NCBI RefSeq assembly: GCF_034096925.1
Contig: NZ_JAWZSQ010000021.1
Span: 42,777 to 106,776 of the forward strand
DNA: 64,000 nt
From: Patulibacter defluvii
Lineage (GTDB): Bacteria > Actinomycetota > Thermoleophilia > Solirubrobacterales > Solirubrobacteraceae
Direction of reading: 5' to 3'
Part shown: positions 40,148-48,226 of the stretch, one piece after another
How positions within the stretch are numbered: the first letter of the stretch is position 1
Layout of the letters: every line of letters starts with the position of its first letter
The notes under the pieces: model-generated
Told to the model about the DNA's origin: nothing
The model's input: only the letters and a program-made list of their open reading frames with translations
Database searches by the model: none
Program-made: the position numbers and the translations under genes

Positions 40148-41292
40148 TGGATCTCTCCCTCACCGACGAGCAGGAGTTCCTGCGCGAGGCCGCCCGCGGG
40201 GCGCTGAAGCGGATCGACACCGTCGCCGCCGCCCGTGCCGCGATCGAGGAGCCCGGCTCGCCCGAGCACGCGCCGCTACCCGACCTGTGGCCGACCGCGG
40301 TCGAGGCCGGCTGGCCGGGGCTGCTGACCAGCGAGGCCAACGGCGGGGCCGGACTCGGCCTCTACGACGCGATCCTGGTCGCCCAGGAGGCCGGCGCGGT
40401 GCTGGCCCCGGTGCCGCTGGTGTCGGTGCTGCCGGCGGCCACGATCCTCGACGCCGCCGGCGACGCCGAGGCCGGCCCGGTGGCGGCGGGCGAGCGGCGG
40501 ACGGCGTGGGTGCCGGCGGCGCCGCCGACCGACCTCGACGAGCGCTGGACGGTCGAGGCGCGGACCGGCGTGCGGCGGGCCGACCTGCCGAGCGGCCGCG
40601 CCGACGGCGAGCAGGTGACGGTCGACGGCGAGGTCGCCTGGGTGCCGGACGCCGTGGCCGCCGAGCAGCTGCTGGTGATCGCCGACGTCGACGGCGCCCC
40701 GACCGCGGTGCTGGTCGAGGCGGGCACGGCCGGGGTCGCCGTCGAGGACGTGACCCGCTACGACGCCACGCGGCCGCTGGGCCACGTGCGGCTGACCGGG
40801 GCGGTCGGTCGCCGGGTCGACGCCAACGCGACCGCGATCGGGCGGGCCTGGCACGTGGCGCAGGCGCTGCTGGCCGGCGAGGCGGTCGGCGTGGTCGAGC
40901 GGCTGCTGCCGATCGCCGTCGCCTACGCCAAGGAGCGGCACACCTTCGGCCGCGCGATCGGCTCGTACCAGGCGGTCAAGCACCACCTGGTCGAGGTCCT
41001 GCGGCTGCAGGAGAACGCCAAGTCGCTGCTGATCTACGCGGCGTGGGCGTCGGAGCACGCGCCCGAGCAGCTGGCGCTGGCGGCGGCCGCGGCCCGCTCG
41101 GGGGCCGGTCACGCGCTCGACCACGCCACCCGCGAGACGATCTCGGTCCACGGCGGGATCGGGGCCACGTGGGAGCACGACGCGCCGCTCTACTTCCGGC
41201 GGGCGCAGCTGTCGCGGCGGCTGCTGGGCGGCGACCACGGCGCGACCGACCGGGTCGCGGGGGAGCTGCTGGCGGGCGTCACGCCGGCGTAA
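40147..41292 (+). CDS. Acyl-CoA dehydrogenase, second subunit of the pair
   Basis: A 381-residue homologue coupled to the previous gene. The N-terminal domain (LTDEQEFLREAARGALKRI) is typical. The middle domain is shortened and lacks a clear FAD-binding SEPxxGSD segment. The C-terminal domain keeps AYAKERHTFGRAIGSYQAVKHHLVEV and ETISVHGGIGATWEHDAPLYFRRA. This matches the beta-type subunit of heteromeric enzymes, where one subunit has lost part of the cofactor site. Three hairpins terminate the operon. Confidence 0.92.
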   Translation: MDLSLTDEQEFLREAARGALKRIDTVAAARAAIEEPGSPEHAPLPDLWPTAVEAGWPGLLTSEANGGAGLGLYDAILVAQEAGAVLAPVPLVSVLPAATILDAAGDAEAGPVAAGERRTAWVPAAPPTDLDERWTVEARTGVRRADLPSGRADGEQVTVDGEVAWVPDAVAAEQLLVIADVDGAPTAVLVEAGTAGVAVEDVTRYDATRPLGHVRLTGAVGRRVDANATAIGRAWHVAQALLAGEAVGVVERLLPIAVAYAKERHTFGRAIGSYQAVKHHLVEVLRLQENAKSLLIYAAWASEHAPEQLALAAAAARSGAGHALDHATRETISVHGGIGATWEHDAPLYFRRAQLSRRLLGGDHGATDRVAGELLAGVTPA

Positions 41293-41308
41293 GCTCCCGA
41301 GGGCTGCG

Positions 41309-41420
41309 GGCCGGGCGGTGACGCCCGGCCACGACAGAGCACGGTGGCCGGCGGGTCGAGGAGAGAGCGCCGGCCACCGTTTCGCTCGGGTCCCGGAAGG
41401 AGGAGGAGCGGGACCCGAGC
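41309..41420. terminator. Triple hairpin terminator between convergent units
   Basis: Three perfect hairpins in a row: GGCCGGGCG/CGCCCGGCC with GTGA loop (41309-41330); a 13-bp stem ACGGTGGCCGGCG/CGCCGGCCACCGT (41341-41380) followed by TTCGCT; and an 11-bp stem GCTCGGGTCCC/GGGACCCGAGC (41384-41420). They separate the plus-strand dehydrogenase operon from the minus-strand reductase gene and can act both ways. Confidence 0.7.
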
Positions 41421-41433
41421 CGCTCCGTCGGGA

Positions 41434-41946
41434 TCAGCCGGCGGTCAGCCGGACGATCGGGATCCGCCGGCCGACGGCGTCGGTCCGCTGGCGGTAGTTG
41501 GCGTAGGGCGGGTAGATCCGGTCGGCCTGCGACCACAGGCGGGCGATCTCGGCCGGGTCGGTGACCTCGACCGCGGTCCGCGGCGTACCGCCGCCCTGCT
41601 TGGCGATCCGGACCTCGGGATTGGCCTTCAGGTTGTGGTACCAGGCGGGGTGCTTGTCGCGGCCGAAGCTCGACGCGATCACGATCACGTCGTCGCCGTC
41701 GTGGAAGTAGAGGACGGGGTTGACGCGCTCCTGGCCGCTCTTGGCGCCCTTGGTCGTGAGCAGCGCCGAGGGCAGCATCAGGCCCATCCCGACCTTCCCG
41801 CGGGAGACGCGCATCAGCCACGGGTCGACGTTGGCGGCGACGTTGATCGCCAGCCAGCGGCCGGGCGGGGTGCGCAGGACCGCCGCGTAGGCGCGAGCCG
41901 GGCGGGAGAGGTCGCGCGACGGGTCGATGCGGGGCAGATCGCTCAC
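41434..41946 (-). CDS. Nitroreductase/quinone reductase family (DUF385, F420-type) protein
   Basis: A 170-residue split-beta-barrel protein. LMLPSALLTTKGAKSGQERVNPVLYFHDGDDVIVIASSFGRDKHPAWYHNLKANPEVRI is the classic signature of deazaflavin (F420)-dependent Ddn-like reductases (TxGxxSG, ASxGGxxxxPxWyxNL). The family reduces quinones or nitro compounds using F420H2. TAGGCT 7 nt before GTG makes it leaderless. Confidence 0.92.
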   Translation of the reverse strand: MSDLPRIDPSRDLSRPARAYAAVLRTPPGRWLAINVAANVDPWLMRVSRGKVGMGLMLPSALLTTKGAKSGQERVNPVLYFHDGDDVIVIASSFGRDKHPAWYHNLKANPEVRIAKQGGGTPRTAVEVTDPAEIARLWSQADRIYPPYANYRQRTDAVGRRIPIVRLTAG

Positions 41947-41953
41947 GGCCGCC

Positions 41954-41959
41954 AGCCTA
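41954..41959 (-). promoter_or_regulatory. -10 hexamer TAGGCT, leaderless start at 41946
   Basis: Minus-strand TAGGCT ends 7 nt before GTG 41946. Confidence 0.6.
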
Positions 41960-42062
41960 CGCCGGGCTCCGCGCGCCGGCGGTGTGCGGCGGGCACAGGC
42001 TGGGCGGGCGGCGATGGAGTGGCCACCATGCCGGGGCCGGCTGGAGCCGGGCTGGGGCCCGG

Positions 42063-44081
42063 CTAGGGCTGGGCGAAGCCGACGGTGGGCCGGGCGGGCA
42101 GCGGCCGGCCGAAGTAGTCGCGGACGGCGGGATCGAGCCCGAGCGGCGTTCCGGCGCCGAGGGCGGGCGAGCCGGGTCCGGGCACGAAGCCGCGGCCGAC
42201 GCGCTCGCGGCCAGGGCCGCGGCGGGTGGGATCGGCGAAGCGCGGGTCGCCGGTCAGGGGCGCGGTGCCGGCGGGCGGGGCGGGACCGGCGGTCAGGTTG
42301 TGGGAGCAGGCGAAGCCGCAGGGAAGGGGCACGAGCTGTGGGGCGGTGGCGACGAGCAGGTTGTTGCGGAAGACGAGCCCACCGACGTTGGGGAGGACCG
42401 GCAGGGGCAGGGCGGGACCGGAGGAGGGCATCGCCAGTAGCGGACCGACGATCGTGTTTTGGACGATCCGGATCCCGTCGAGGGCGCCGAGCGGGTTGGT
42501 CTCGTCGCACGGCGACCAGGCGAGGGCGGCACCGTCGTCGACGCTGAGGTTGAAGCGGACCTCGGCCCGGCGGGGGCGGGCGTCGCCGCAGAGCAGCAGG
42601 AAGCCGCCGGCGTTGTCGTGGCTGTAGTTGGCCTCGATCAGGGTGGCGTCCTGGTCGTAGTCGACGTCGAAGCCGGTGCCGTCGCAGCCGCTGAAGGCCA
42701 TCCCGAAGACCTCGTTGCGGCGGATCACAGTGCCGTTGGCGTGGAAGGCCCAGATGCCGGCGTTGCAGACCATGCCGCGCGGATCGAGCAGGTTGCGGCC
42801 GTCGCGGTTGCCGCGGCTGACGACGTTGTCCTCCACGAGGGCGTCGACGGTGCCGCTGGGAACGATCCCGTCGCCGCCGATCCCGTCGACCCGGTTGCCG
42901 CGGATCACGACGGCGGTCGACGCGGCGGGCCAGGGCGCGGTGGCGGGCGGGCGGCGGGGGTCGCCGGTGCCGTTGATCCGGATGCCGCTGCGGCGGACGT
43001 CGACGACCCGGTTGGCGGTGATGAGGACGTCGTCGAAACGTCCGGAGGTGGTTGCGCCGCCGAGCACGTCGAGCTGGATCCCGCCGCTGCCGCCGGGGCC
43101 CTTGGCCAGGTCGCCGCCGACGTCGTGGACGTGGAGGCGGCGGAGGACCAGGCCGCGGACGGTGGTGCGGCGGGCGGCGACGCCGATCCCGCGGCGGGGC
43201 CTGGTGCCGTCGCCGCGGTTGGTGAGCTCGAGGTCCTGGACGACGAGGTGGGACTGGTCCTCGAGCCGGACGGCGTCGGGGCCGCGGGCGTCGATCCGCG
43301 GGGCGGGGCCGCTGCCCCAGGCGCCGATGATCGCGGGCGCGCCGGGTGCGCCGCCGCCCTGCGGGGCGAGGGTGCCGACGCAGGCGGTGGCGCGCCGGAG
43401 GAGCAGCTGCGCTCCGGGGGTCAGGCGGAGGCCGCGGGCCTGTTCGAGCCGGTTGAGGGGCGAGGTCGGCCCGCCGTCACCGGGCTGCGGGGCGGAGCAG
43501 TCGAGACGGTAGACGGGCGGGGTGACGACGAGGGTGGCGTGGCCGCGGCGGCCGGCGCGGAGGGCGGAGACGGTCAGGGTGGAGGTGGGTGTGGGAGTGG
43601 AGGCGGTCGGGGTCGAGGCGGAGGCCGCGGTTGGGGTGGAGGTGGTCGGTGGGGCAGCGATCGGTGGGGCGGAGGCCGGGCCGGAGGCGGAGGCCGCGGT
43701 CGGATTCGAGGCGGCCGTCGGCGGCGGCAGCGAGACCCGCAGCCGGGCGCGGCCGTGGCGGTCGCTGTGGGCGACGGTGGCGCCGAGCGCGACGCGGGCG
43801 CCCGGGACGGGGACGGTGCGGACGAGGGCGCGACGGGCGCGGCCGGCGCGATCGGCGTGGCGTCCGGCCCGAGCGCCCCCGAGCCCGCGGCGAACGGCGA
43901 CGCGCCGCGTGACCCGGACGGTGACCGTGACCGCCGGCCCCGCGGGGACGGCGGGCGGGCTGACGCTCACCCGCAGCGACGAGGCGCCGTCGGCCGCGAC
44001 CGGCGCCCCCAAGAACCCGAGCAGCGCCGCACCGACGACCACGGCCGCCGCGACCCCCCGCCCCCCACGGTGAGACACCAT
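42063..44081 (-). CDS. Secreted parallel beta-helix protein
   Basis: A 672-residue exported protein. Signal peptide: AAAVVVGAALLGFLGAPVAADG. Residues about 35-110 look like an immunoglobulin-like beta domain (SLRVSVSPPAVPAGPAVTVTVRV). A Thr/Ala/Pro/Ser-rich linker (about 120-180) leads to a right-handed parallel beta-helix (about 225-600) with repeated N-rich turns, such as VVQDLELTNRGDG, ITANRVVDVRRSGIRINGTG, VIRGNRVDGIGGDGI and VIRRNEVFGM. This matches NosD/pectate-lyase-like carbohydrate-binding or -cleaving proteins. No catalytic residues were assigned. TACGGT 7 nt before ATG. Confidence 0.87.
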   Translation of the reverse strand: MVSHRGGRGVAAAVVVGAALLGFLGAPVAADGASSLRVSVSPPAVPAGPAVTVTVRVTRRVAVRRGLGGARAGRHADRAGRARRALVRTVPVPGARVALGATVAHSDRHGRARLRVSLPPPTAASNPTAASASGPASAPPIAAPPTTSTPTAASASTPTASTPTPTSTLTVSALRAGRRGHATLVVTPPVYRLDCSAPQPGDGGPTSPLNRLEQARGLRLTPGAQLLLRRATACVGTLAPQGGGAPGAPAIIGAWGSGPAPRIDARGPDAVRLEDQSHLVVQDLELTNRGDGTRPRRGIGVAARRTTVRGLVLRRLHVHDVGGDLAKGPGGSGGIQLDVLGGATTSGRFDDVLITANRVVDVRRSGIRINGTGDPRRPPATAPWPAASTAVVIRGNRVDGIGGDGIVPSGTVDALVEDNVVSRGNRDGRNLLDPRGMVCNAGIWAFHANGTVIRRNEVFGMAFSGCDGTGFDVDYDQDATLIEANYSHDNAGGFLLLCGDARPRRAEVRFNLSVDDGAALAWSPCDETNPLGALDGIRIVQNTIVGPLLAMPSSGPALPLPVLPNVGGLVFRNNLLVATAPQLVPLPCGFACSHNLTAGPAPPAGTAPLTGDPRFADPTRRGPGRERVGRGFVPGPGSPALGAGTPLGLDPAVRDYFGRPLPARPTVGFAQP

Positions 44082-44088
44082 CGATCCA

Positions 44089-44094
44089 ACCGTA
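44089..44094 (-). promoter_or_regulatory. -10 hexamer TACGGT, leaderless start at 44081
   Basis: Minus-strand TACGGT ends 7 nt before ATG 44081. Confidence 0.6.
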
Positions 44095-44159
44095 CCGCCC
44101 CCACGGCCGACCCCGCCAACGCCCGTCCACCCCGCCCTCCCCCGTCCGCCGCCCCGCGC

Positions 44160-44165
44160 TAGCCT
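44160..44165 (+). promoter_or_regulatory. -10 hexamer TAGCCT of the tRNA gene
   Basis: TAGCCT ends 10 nt before the tRNA 5' end, a normal distance for a short tRNA leader. Confidence 0.5.
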
Positions 44166-44175
44166 TGACCGGCCA

Positions 44176-44248
44176 GGGGCCTTAGCTCAGCTGGGAGAGC
44201 GCCTGCTTTGCAAGCAGGAGGTCGCGGGTTCGATCCCCGCAGGCTCCA
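44176..44248 (+). tRNA. tRNA-Ala (anticodon TGC)
   Basis: 73 nt cloverleaf. Acceptor stem GGGGCCT pairs with AGGCTCC, including the G3-U70 wobble that marks alanine tRNAs. D-arm region TAGCTCAGCTGGGAGAGC, anticodon arm CCTGC-TTTGCAA-GCAGG with TGC at 44209-44211, T-arm GCGGG-TTCGATC-CCCGC. Discriminator A at 44248. The CCA end is not encoded. It reads GCA codons (and others by wobble). Confidence 0.97.
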
Positions 44249-44327
44249 CTGCCCGATTTCGCCAGTGACCTCGGCGCTTTCGTCGCCTCTACCCCGCGGC
44301 AGTCGCCCGCTCTCGCCGGACCAACCC

Positions 44328-44927
44328 CTACCCTGCCGCATCGGGCGCGGGCGCGGGACAGGTGCCGCCCGGCGCGATCCGGCGCTCGTAGTGCCAGACC
44401 TCGTTGGCGAACGTCTGGCAGAGCCCGAAGCGGGCGCCGTTGGCCTGCATCCAGTAGGCGGCGTCGGTCGGCCCGATGTCGACGGCGGCACCGCGGACGT
44501 GCGCCGACCGATCGGGCGCGGCGACCAGCCGTCGCGCGGCCGCTGCACCATCGCGGGCGATCGCCGCGTCGAGCAGCCGCTGCTGATGGTCCCGGCTGCG
44601 CCAGCCGCTCGTCACCCGCAGGGCGATCCCGTCGTCGGCCGCGGCGCGGGTGGCGGCGGCCAGCGCCTGGCGCAGATCGGGGATCAGGCGGGCGATCGCG
44701 GGATGGTCGACCGCGCTGGCGGCGATCGACTCGCCGTCGGGGATCACCGCCGCGTCGCCGCTGCCGGGCCCCTGGTTCCCCGAGCGGGGGGCGATCGCCT
44801 GACCGGCGATCCGCGCGCCGCCGAGGCCGACCAGCGCCGCCGCGACGACGACCGCGAGGGCAACGACGGCGACGGCGATCCGGCCGCGGCGCGTCGGCGT
44901 GACGGAGAGGAAGATCGACGAAGACAT
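44328..44927 (-). CDS. VanY-type D-alanyl-D-alanine carboxypeptidase, membrane anchored
   Basis: A 199-residue protein. One N-terminal membrane helix (IAVAVVALAVVVAAALVGLG) anchors an M15 peptidase outside the membrane. The zinc motif SAHVRGAAVDIG (S-x-H-x2-G-x-A-x-D) and the distal WHYE (E/H) are present, with RVTSGWRSRDHQQRLLD upstream. The family trims terminal D-Ala from peptidoglycan stems. ATG 44927 was preferred over an upstream ATG at 45008, which falls in the operator. It is divergent from the two-component system and shares its 15-bp inverted-repeat operator. Confidence 0.9.
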   Translation of the reverse strand: MSSSIFLSVTPTRRGRIAVAVVALAVVVAAALVGLGGARIAGQAIAPRSGNQGPGSGDAAVIPDGESIAASAVDHPAIARLIPDLRQALAAATRAAADDGIALRVTSGWRSRDHQQRLLDAAIARDGAAAARRLVAAPDRSAHVRGAAVDIGPTDAAYWMQANGARFGLCQTFANEVWHYERRIAPGGTCPAPAPDAAG

Positions 44928-44978
44928 GGGGCGGGCGACGGGTCGAGGGCGAGTCGAGCACCAGCCAACCGACCGCCG

Positions 44979-45020
44979 TGTTGCGTCCGCGTGCCCCGCT
45001 CGCTTCACGCGGACGCAACA
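44979..45020. promoter_or_regulatory. Perfect 15-bp inverted repeat, shared operator of vanY-like gene and two-component system
   Basis: Arms 44979-44993 and 45006-45020 are exact reverse complements (CACGCGGACGCAACA), spacer 12 bp. Each arm points the same way relative to its own gene and ends 50-51 bp before the start codon (44927 and 45070). The arms cover the -35 regions: 10-11 bp after each arm come TTGGCT (minus strand, 44963-44968) and TAGACT (45032-45037). A one-mismatch copy lies at 50680-50694. Likely site for the OmpR-type regulator at 45070. Confidence 0.75.
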
Positions 45021-45031
45021 ACGGCCTGGCC

Positions 45032-45037
45032 TAGACT
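45032..45037 (+). promoter_or_regulatory. -10 hexamer TAGACT of the two-component operon
   Basis: TAGACT lies 11 bp after the operator arm, so the -35 position falls inside the arm, a layout usual for activation by OmpR-type regulators. Confidence 0.55.
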
Positions 45038-45069
45038 CGGCCGACCGTGAGCGGCCCGACGAAGCAGCG

Positions 45070-45747
45070 ATGCGGGTCCTGATCGCCGAGGACGAGCGGT
45101 TCCTCGCCGAGGCGATCCAGACCGGCCTGCGGCGTGCCGCGATCGCCGCCGACCTGGCGCTCGACGGGGCCGCCGCCCTGCGCGCCCTGGCGATCGTCGA
45201 CTACGACGCGATCGTGCTCGATCGGGACCTGCCGGAGGTCCACGGCGACGAGATCGCGCGGACCATCGCCACCCAGCATCCGGGCGTGCGGATCCTGATG
45301 CTGACCGCGGCCGCACGGGTCGATCAGCGCGTCGAGGGCCTGCGACTCGGCGCCGACGACTACCTGGCCAAGCCGTTCGCCTTCGAGGAGCTGGTCGCCC
45401 GCCTGCAGGCGCTGGCCCGCCGCCCCGCCGCCGCCGCGCCACCGGTGCTCGAGGTCGGCGACCTGCGGATCGACTGCTTCCGCCGCGAGGCCTTTCGCGA
45501 CGGCCGCCTGCTGCGGCTGACCCGCAAGCAGTTCGCCGTCCTCGAGCTGCTGGCCCGCGCCGACGGCGGCGTCGTCAGCGCCGAGGAGCTGCTGCAGAAG
45601 GTCTGGGACGAGAACGTCGATCCGTTCACGACCGCGCCCCGGGTCACGGTCTCGACGCTGCGCAAGGCGCTCGGCCCGCCCGATCCGATCGAGACGGTGA
45701 CGGGCGTCGGCTACCGGCTCGTGGTCCCGGTCCGGGACGATGGCTGA
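45070..45747 (+). CDS. OmpR-family response regulator
   Basis: A 225-residue regulator. Receiver domain 1-115: acidic pocket (AEDE), phosphoacceptor Asp51 (IVLDRDLPEV), Thr in MLTAAARVD and Lys in YLAKPFAFEEL. C-terminal winged helix from about 130: LRLTRKQFAVLELLARADGGVVSAEELLQKVWDE, then TVSTLRKALGPPDPIETVTGVGYRL. The start of the sensor kinase overlaps its end by 8 bp. Probably binds the inverted repeat upstream and regulates itself, the VanY-like gene and the exporter operon. Confidence 0.95.
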   Translation: MRVLIAEDERFLAEAIQTGLRRAAIAADLALDGAAALRALAIVDYDAIVLDRDLPEVHGDEIARTIATQHPGVRILMLTAAARVDQRVEGLRLGADDYLAKPFAFEELVARLQALARRPAAAAPPVLEVGDLRIDCFRREAFRDGRLLRLTRKQFAVLELLARADGGVVSAEELLQKVWDENVDPFTTAPRVTVSTLRKALGPPDPIETVTGVGYRLVVPVRDDG

Positions 45748-47005
45748 CCGCCGCCCGGCGCCCTACCGGACGAGTGCCCGCTGGCGGCTGACGCTCAGCT
45801 ACACCGCGTTCCTGCTGGTGGCCGGGTCGTGCACGCTGATCGGCGTCTACGTCGTCCTGCGCTACGTGCCGAACTACCCGCTGACGCCGAGCGACCCGAC
45901 GCAGGCCGGCACGGCGACCTCGCGCGGGGAGATCCTCGCCGCCGTCGTCCGATCGTCGCTCTACGTGCTGGCGGCGCTGCTGGCCGTCGGGCTCGCGGGC
46001 GGCTGGTGGCTGGCCGGCCGCGTGCTGCGGCCGCTCGACGAGCTGCACCGGGCGGTGCGGATGGTCGCCGCCGGGCGGCTCGACCATCGGGTGCGGCTGC
46101 GCGGGCCCCGCGACGAGTTCGCCGAGGTCGCCGACGGCTTCGACCGGATGCTCGACCGGCTCAGCGACGCGTTCGCCAACCAGGAGCGCTTCTCGGCCAA
46201 CGCCGCCCACGAGCTGCGCACGCCGCTGACCGTGTCGCGCACGATCCTCGACGTCGCCCTCGCCGACCCGGAGGGCGCCGACCGCCAGGCGCTCGAGCGG
46301 CTGTCGCAGACCACCGATCGGGCGATCGGGCTGACCGAGGCGCTGCTGCGGCTGGCGGACGCCAACGAGCTCTCGGCCGTGCGAGCGCCGCTCGACCTGG
46401 CCGACGTCGCCCACGAGGCGATCACGGTCGTCGGCGACGAGGCGGCCGAGCGCGGGATCGAGATCGACGCCGCGATCGACCCGGCGGCGATCGTCGGCGA
46501 CCCGACCCTGCTGCGGCAGCTGCTGGTGAACCTGCTGCAGAACGGCGTCCGCCACAACCACGCCGCCGGCCAGCTGCTGCTGCGGGTCGACGGCGACGAG
46601 CACGGCGCCCGGATCGTGGTCGAGAACGACGGCGCGCCGCTCGCGCCCGAGCAGGTCGCCCGCTTCGCCGAGCCGTACCTGCGCGGGGCCGGGCGCACCG
46701 CCGGCGACGACGACCACGCACGGGGCCACGGCCTGGGGCTGGCGCTCGTCGCGCAGATCGTCGCGATCCAGCACGGCGAGCTGACGCTGGAGCCGCGACC
46801 GACCGGCGGACTGCGGGTGCTGGTCCAGCTTCCGGCGAATCCGGACGCGACGCCGGCGGCCCGCCGGCGCTCCCCGGCCGCCGGACCGCCGACCAAGCGA
46901 GCCCCGCGCTGGCTGCTCCCGATCGCGGTGTGCGCGGTCGTCCTCGCCGTGGCGCTGGTGCTGTTCGTCGGGTGGTGGGACGGCGTGACGTTCCCGGCGC
47001 CGTGA
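45740..47005 (+). CDS. Sensor histidine kinase with an extra C-terminal membrane helix
   Basis: A 421-residue kinase. Two N-terminal helices (about 17-40 and 75-92) flank a short extracytoplasmic loop of about 35 residues. A HAMP domain (RVLRPLDELHRAVRMVAAGRLDHRV) leads to the H-box SANAAHELRTPLT (His about 157), N-box LLVNLLQNGVRHN and G-box GHGLGLALVAQI. A Pro/Arg linker then leads to one more hydrophobic helix, WLLPIAVCAVVLAVALVLFV, and a short tail. A C-terminal membrane helix is unusual for this class. The small sensor loop suggests detection of a membrane or wall signal. Confidence 0.93.
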   Translation: MADRRPAPYRTSARWRLTLSYTAFLLVAGSCTLIGVYVVLRYVPNYPLTPSDPTQAGTATSRGEILAAVVRSSLYVLAALLAVGLAGGWWLAGRVLRPLDELHRAVRMVAAGRLDHRVRLRGPRDEFAEVADGFDRMLDRLSDAFANQERFSANAAHELRTPLTVSRTILDVALADPEGADRQALERLSQTTDRAIGLTEALLRLADANELSAVRAPLDLADVAHEAITVVGDEAAERGIEIDAAIDPAAIVGDPTLLRQLLVNLLQNGVRHNHAAGQLLLRVDGDEHGARIVVENDGAPLAPEQVARFAEPYLRGAGRTAGDDDHARGHGLGLALVAQIVAIQHGELTLEPRPTGGLRVLVQLPANPDATPAARRRSPAAGPPTKRAPRWLLPIAVCAVVLAVALVLFVGWWDGVTFPAP

Positions 47006-47020
47006 ACGCTCGTCTCGCCC

Positions 47021-48226
47021 TCAGGCGCTGCTGAGCGCCACCGTCGGCGGGGTCCGCGCCGCTCGCACCGCCGGGTAGAGGCCCGCCAGCGCACCGATCA
47101 CCGTGGTCGCGCCGACCGCGCCGGCCAGCACCCACGGCGGCACGACCGGGATCCAGTCGTTGAGACGGGCCACCGCGACGCTGACGCCCGCGCCGAGCGC
47201 GGCGCCACCGAACCCACCCGCGATCGACAACACCAGCGCCTCGGCCAGGAACTGGATCCGGATCTGGCCACGGGTCGCGCCGAGCGCCCGCCGGAGCCCG
47301 ATCTCGCGGCGCCGCTCGAGGACCGAGATCACCATCGTGTTGACGACCCCGATCCCGCCGACCAGCAGCGCCACGGCGCCGAGCCCGAGCAGCAGCCCGG
47401 TGAACGCGGCGTCCGCGGCGTCGCGCGCCGCCAGCGCGTCCGACGGCCGGCCGATCGCGACCGTCGCCGCGTCCTGCGGTTGCAGCGAGGGGCCGAGCAG
47501 CCCGCTCACGCGACGGACGGCGGCGTCGTCGGCCCGCACGTAGACCCGCGTCGGCCGCAGCGGCCCCGGCGCCCAGCGACGGGCGACGGCGCGCGGGACC
47601 AGCACCGCGGCGTCCAGCTCCGACGCCAACGCGATCGGACGCAGGACGCCGGCCACCCCGACCAGGTGCCCGTCGACCCAGAGCGTCCCGCCCGGCTGAC
47701 GCACCCCGAGCCGTTCCGCCGCCACGCTGCCGAGCACCACGCCCGGCGCGTCGGACGGGAGGCCGCCGAGCCAGCGTCCGCTCGCGACCCGTCCGCCGAC
47801 CACCGCCAGCAGCTCCGGATCGGCGGTCATCACCGCCAGGCCGTTGCTCTGCGCGACCGGGACGAAGCGGTTGCGGTAGGCCGCGACGTCCTTGATCTCG
47901 GCGACCTGGCCAGCGCGCTGCACCCCCGCGATCCGGCGCGCGCGACCGGCGGCGGTCGCCGGCAGCAGCGGCGGCGGGCTTCCCGGCGTCGCGTCCGCCG
48001 GCTCGGCGGTCAGCAGGTTGGTGCCGAGCGCCGCGAGCTGCTGGTCGAGCCGCTCGCGGCTGGACGCCGAGAGGCTGACCACCGCCACCATCGCCGCGAT
48101 CCCGATCGCGATCCCGAGCGCCGACAGCAGCGCCCGCGCCGGTCGCGCGCGCATCCCCGCGGTGCCCAGCCGCAGCGCGTCGACGGGCCGCAGGCGCGAG
48201 CGCGGGCCGGACGTGCGGCGGCTCAT
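47021..48226 (-). CDS. MacB-type ABC transporter permease
   Basis: A 401-residue membrane protein. The N-terminal helix LLSALGIAIGIAAMVAVVSLS is followed by a large extracytoplasmic domain (about 60-265). Three C-terminal helices carry the FtsX/MacB pattern: VALLVGGIGVVNTMVISVLERRREIGLRRALGATRGQI, then ALVLSIAGGFGGAALG and the final one. Such permeases use ATP-driven conformational change to push substrates through an adaptor or act on wall enzymes. It is last in the lipoprotein-adaptor-ATPase-permease operon, with ATGA overlap. Confidence 0.93.
   Translation of the reverse strand: MSRRTSGPRSRLRPVDALRLGTAGMRARPARALLSALGIAIGIAAMVAVVSLSASSRERLDQQLAALGTNLLTAEPADATPGSPPPLLPATAAGRARRIAGVQRAGQVAEIKDVAAYRNRFVPVAQSNGLAVMTADPELLAVVGGRVASGRWLGGLPSDAPGVVLGSVAAERLGVRQPGGTLWVDGHLVGVAGVLRPIALASELDAAVLVPRAVARRWAPGPLRPTRVYVRADDAAVRRVSGLLGPSLQPQDAATVAIGRPSDALAARDAADAAFTGLLLGLGAVALLVGGIGVVNTMVISVLERRREIGLRRALGATRGQIRIQFLAEALVLSIAGGFGGAALGAGVSVAVARLNDWIPVVPPWVLAGAVGATTVIGALAGLYPAVRAARTPPTVALSSA

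Noticed and set aside
44979..45020. Inverted repeat as ends of an insertion sequence
   Set aside because: Only 12 bp lie between the arms and no transposase is nearby. Placement relative to two promoters fits an operator.
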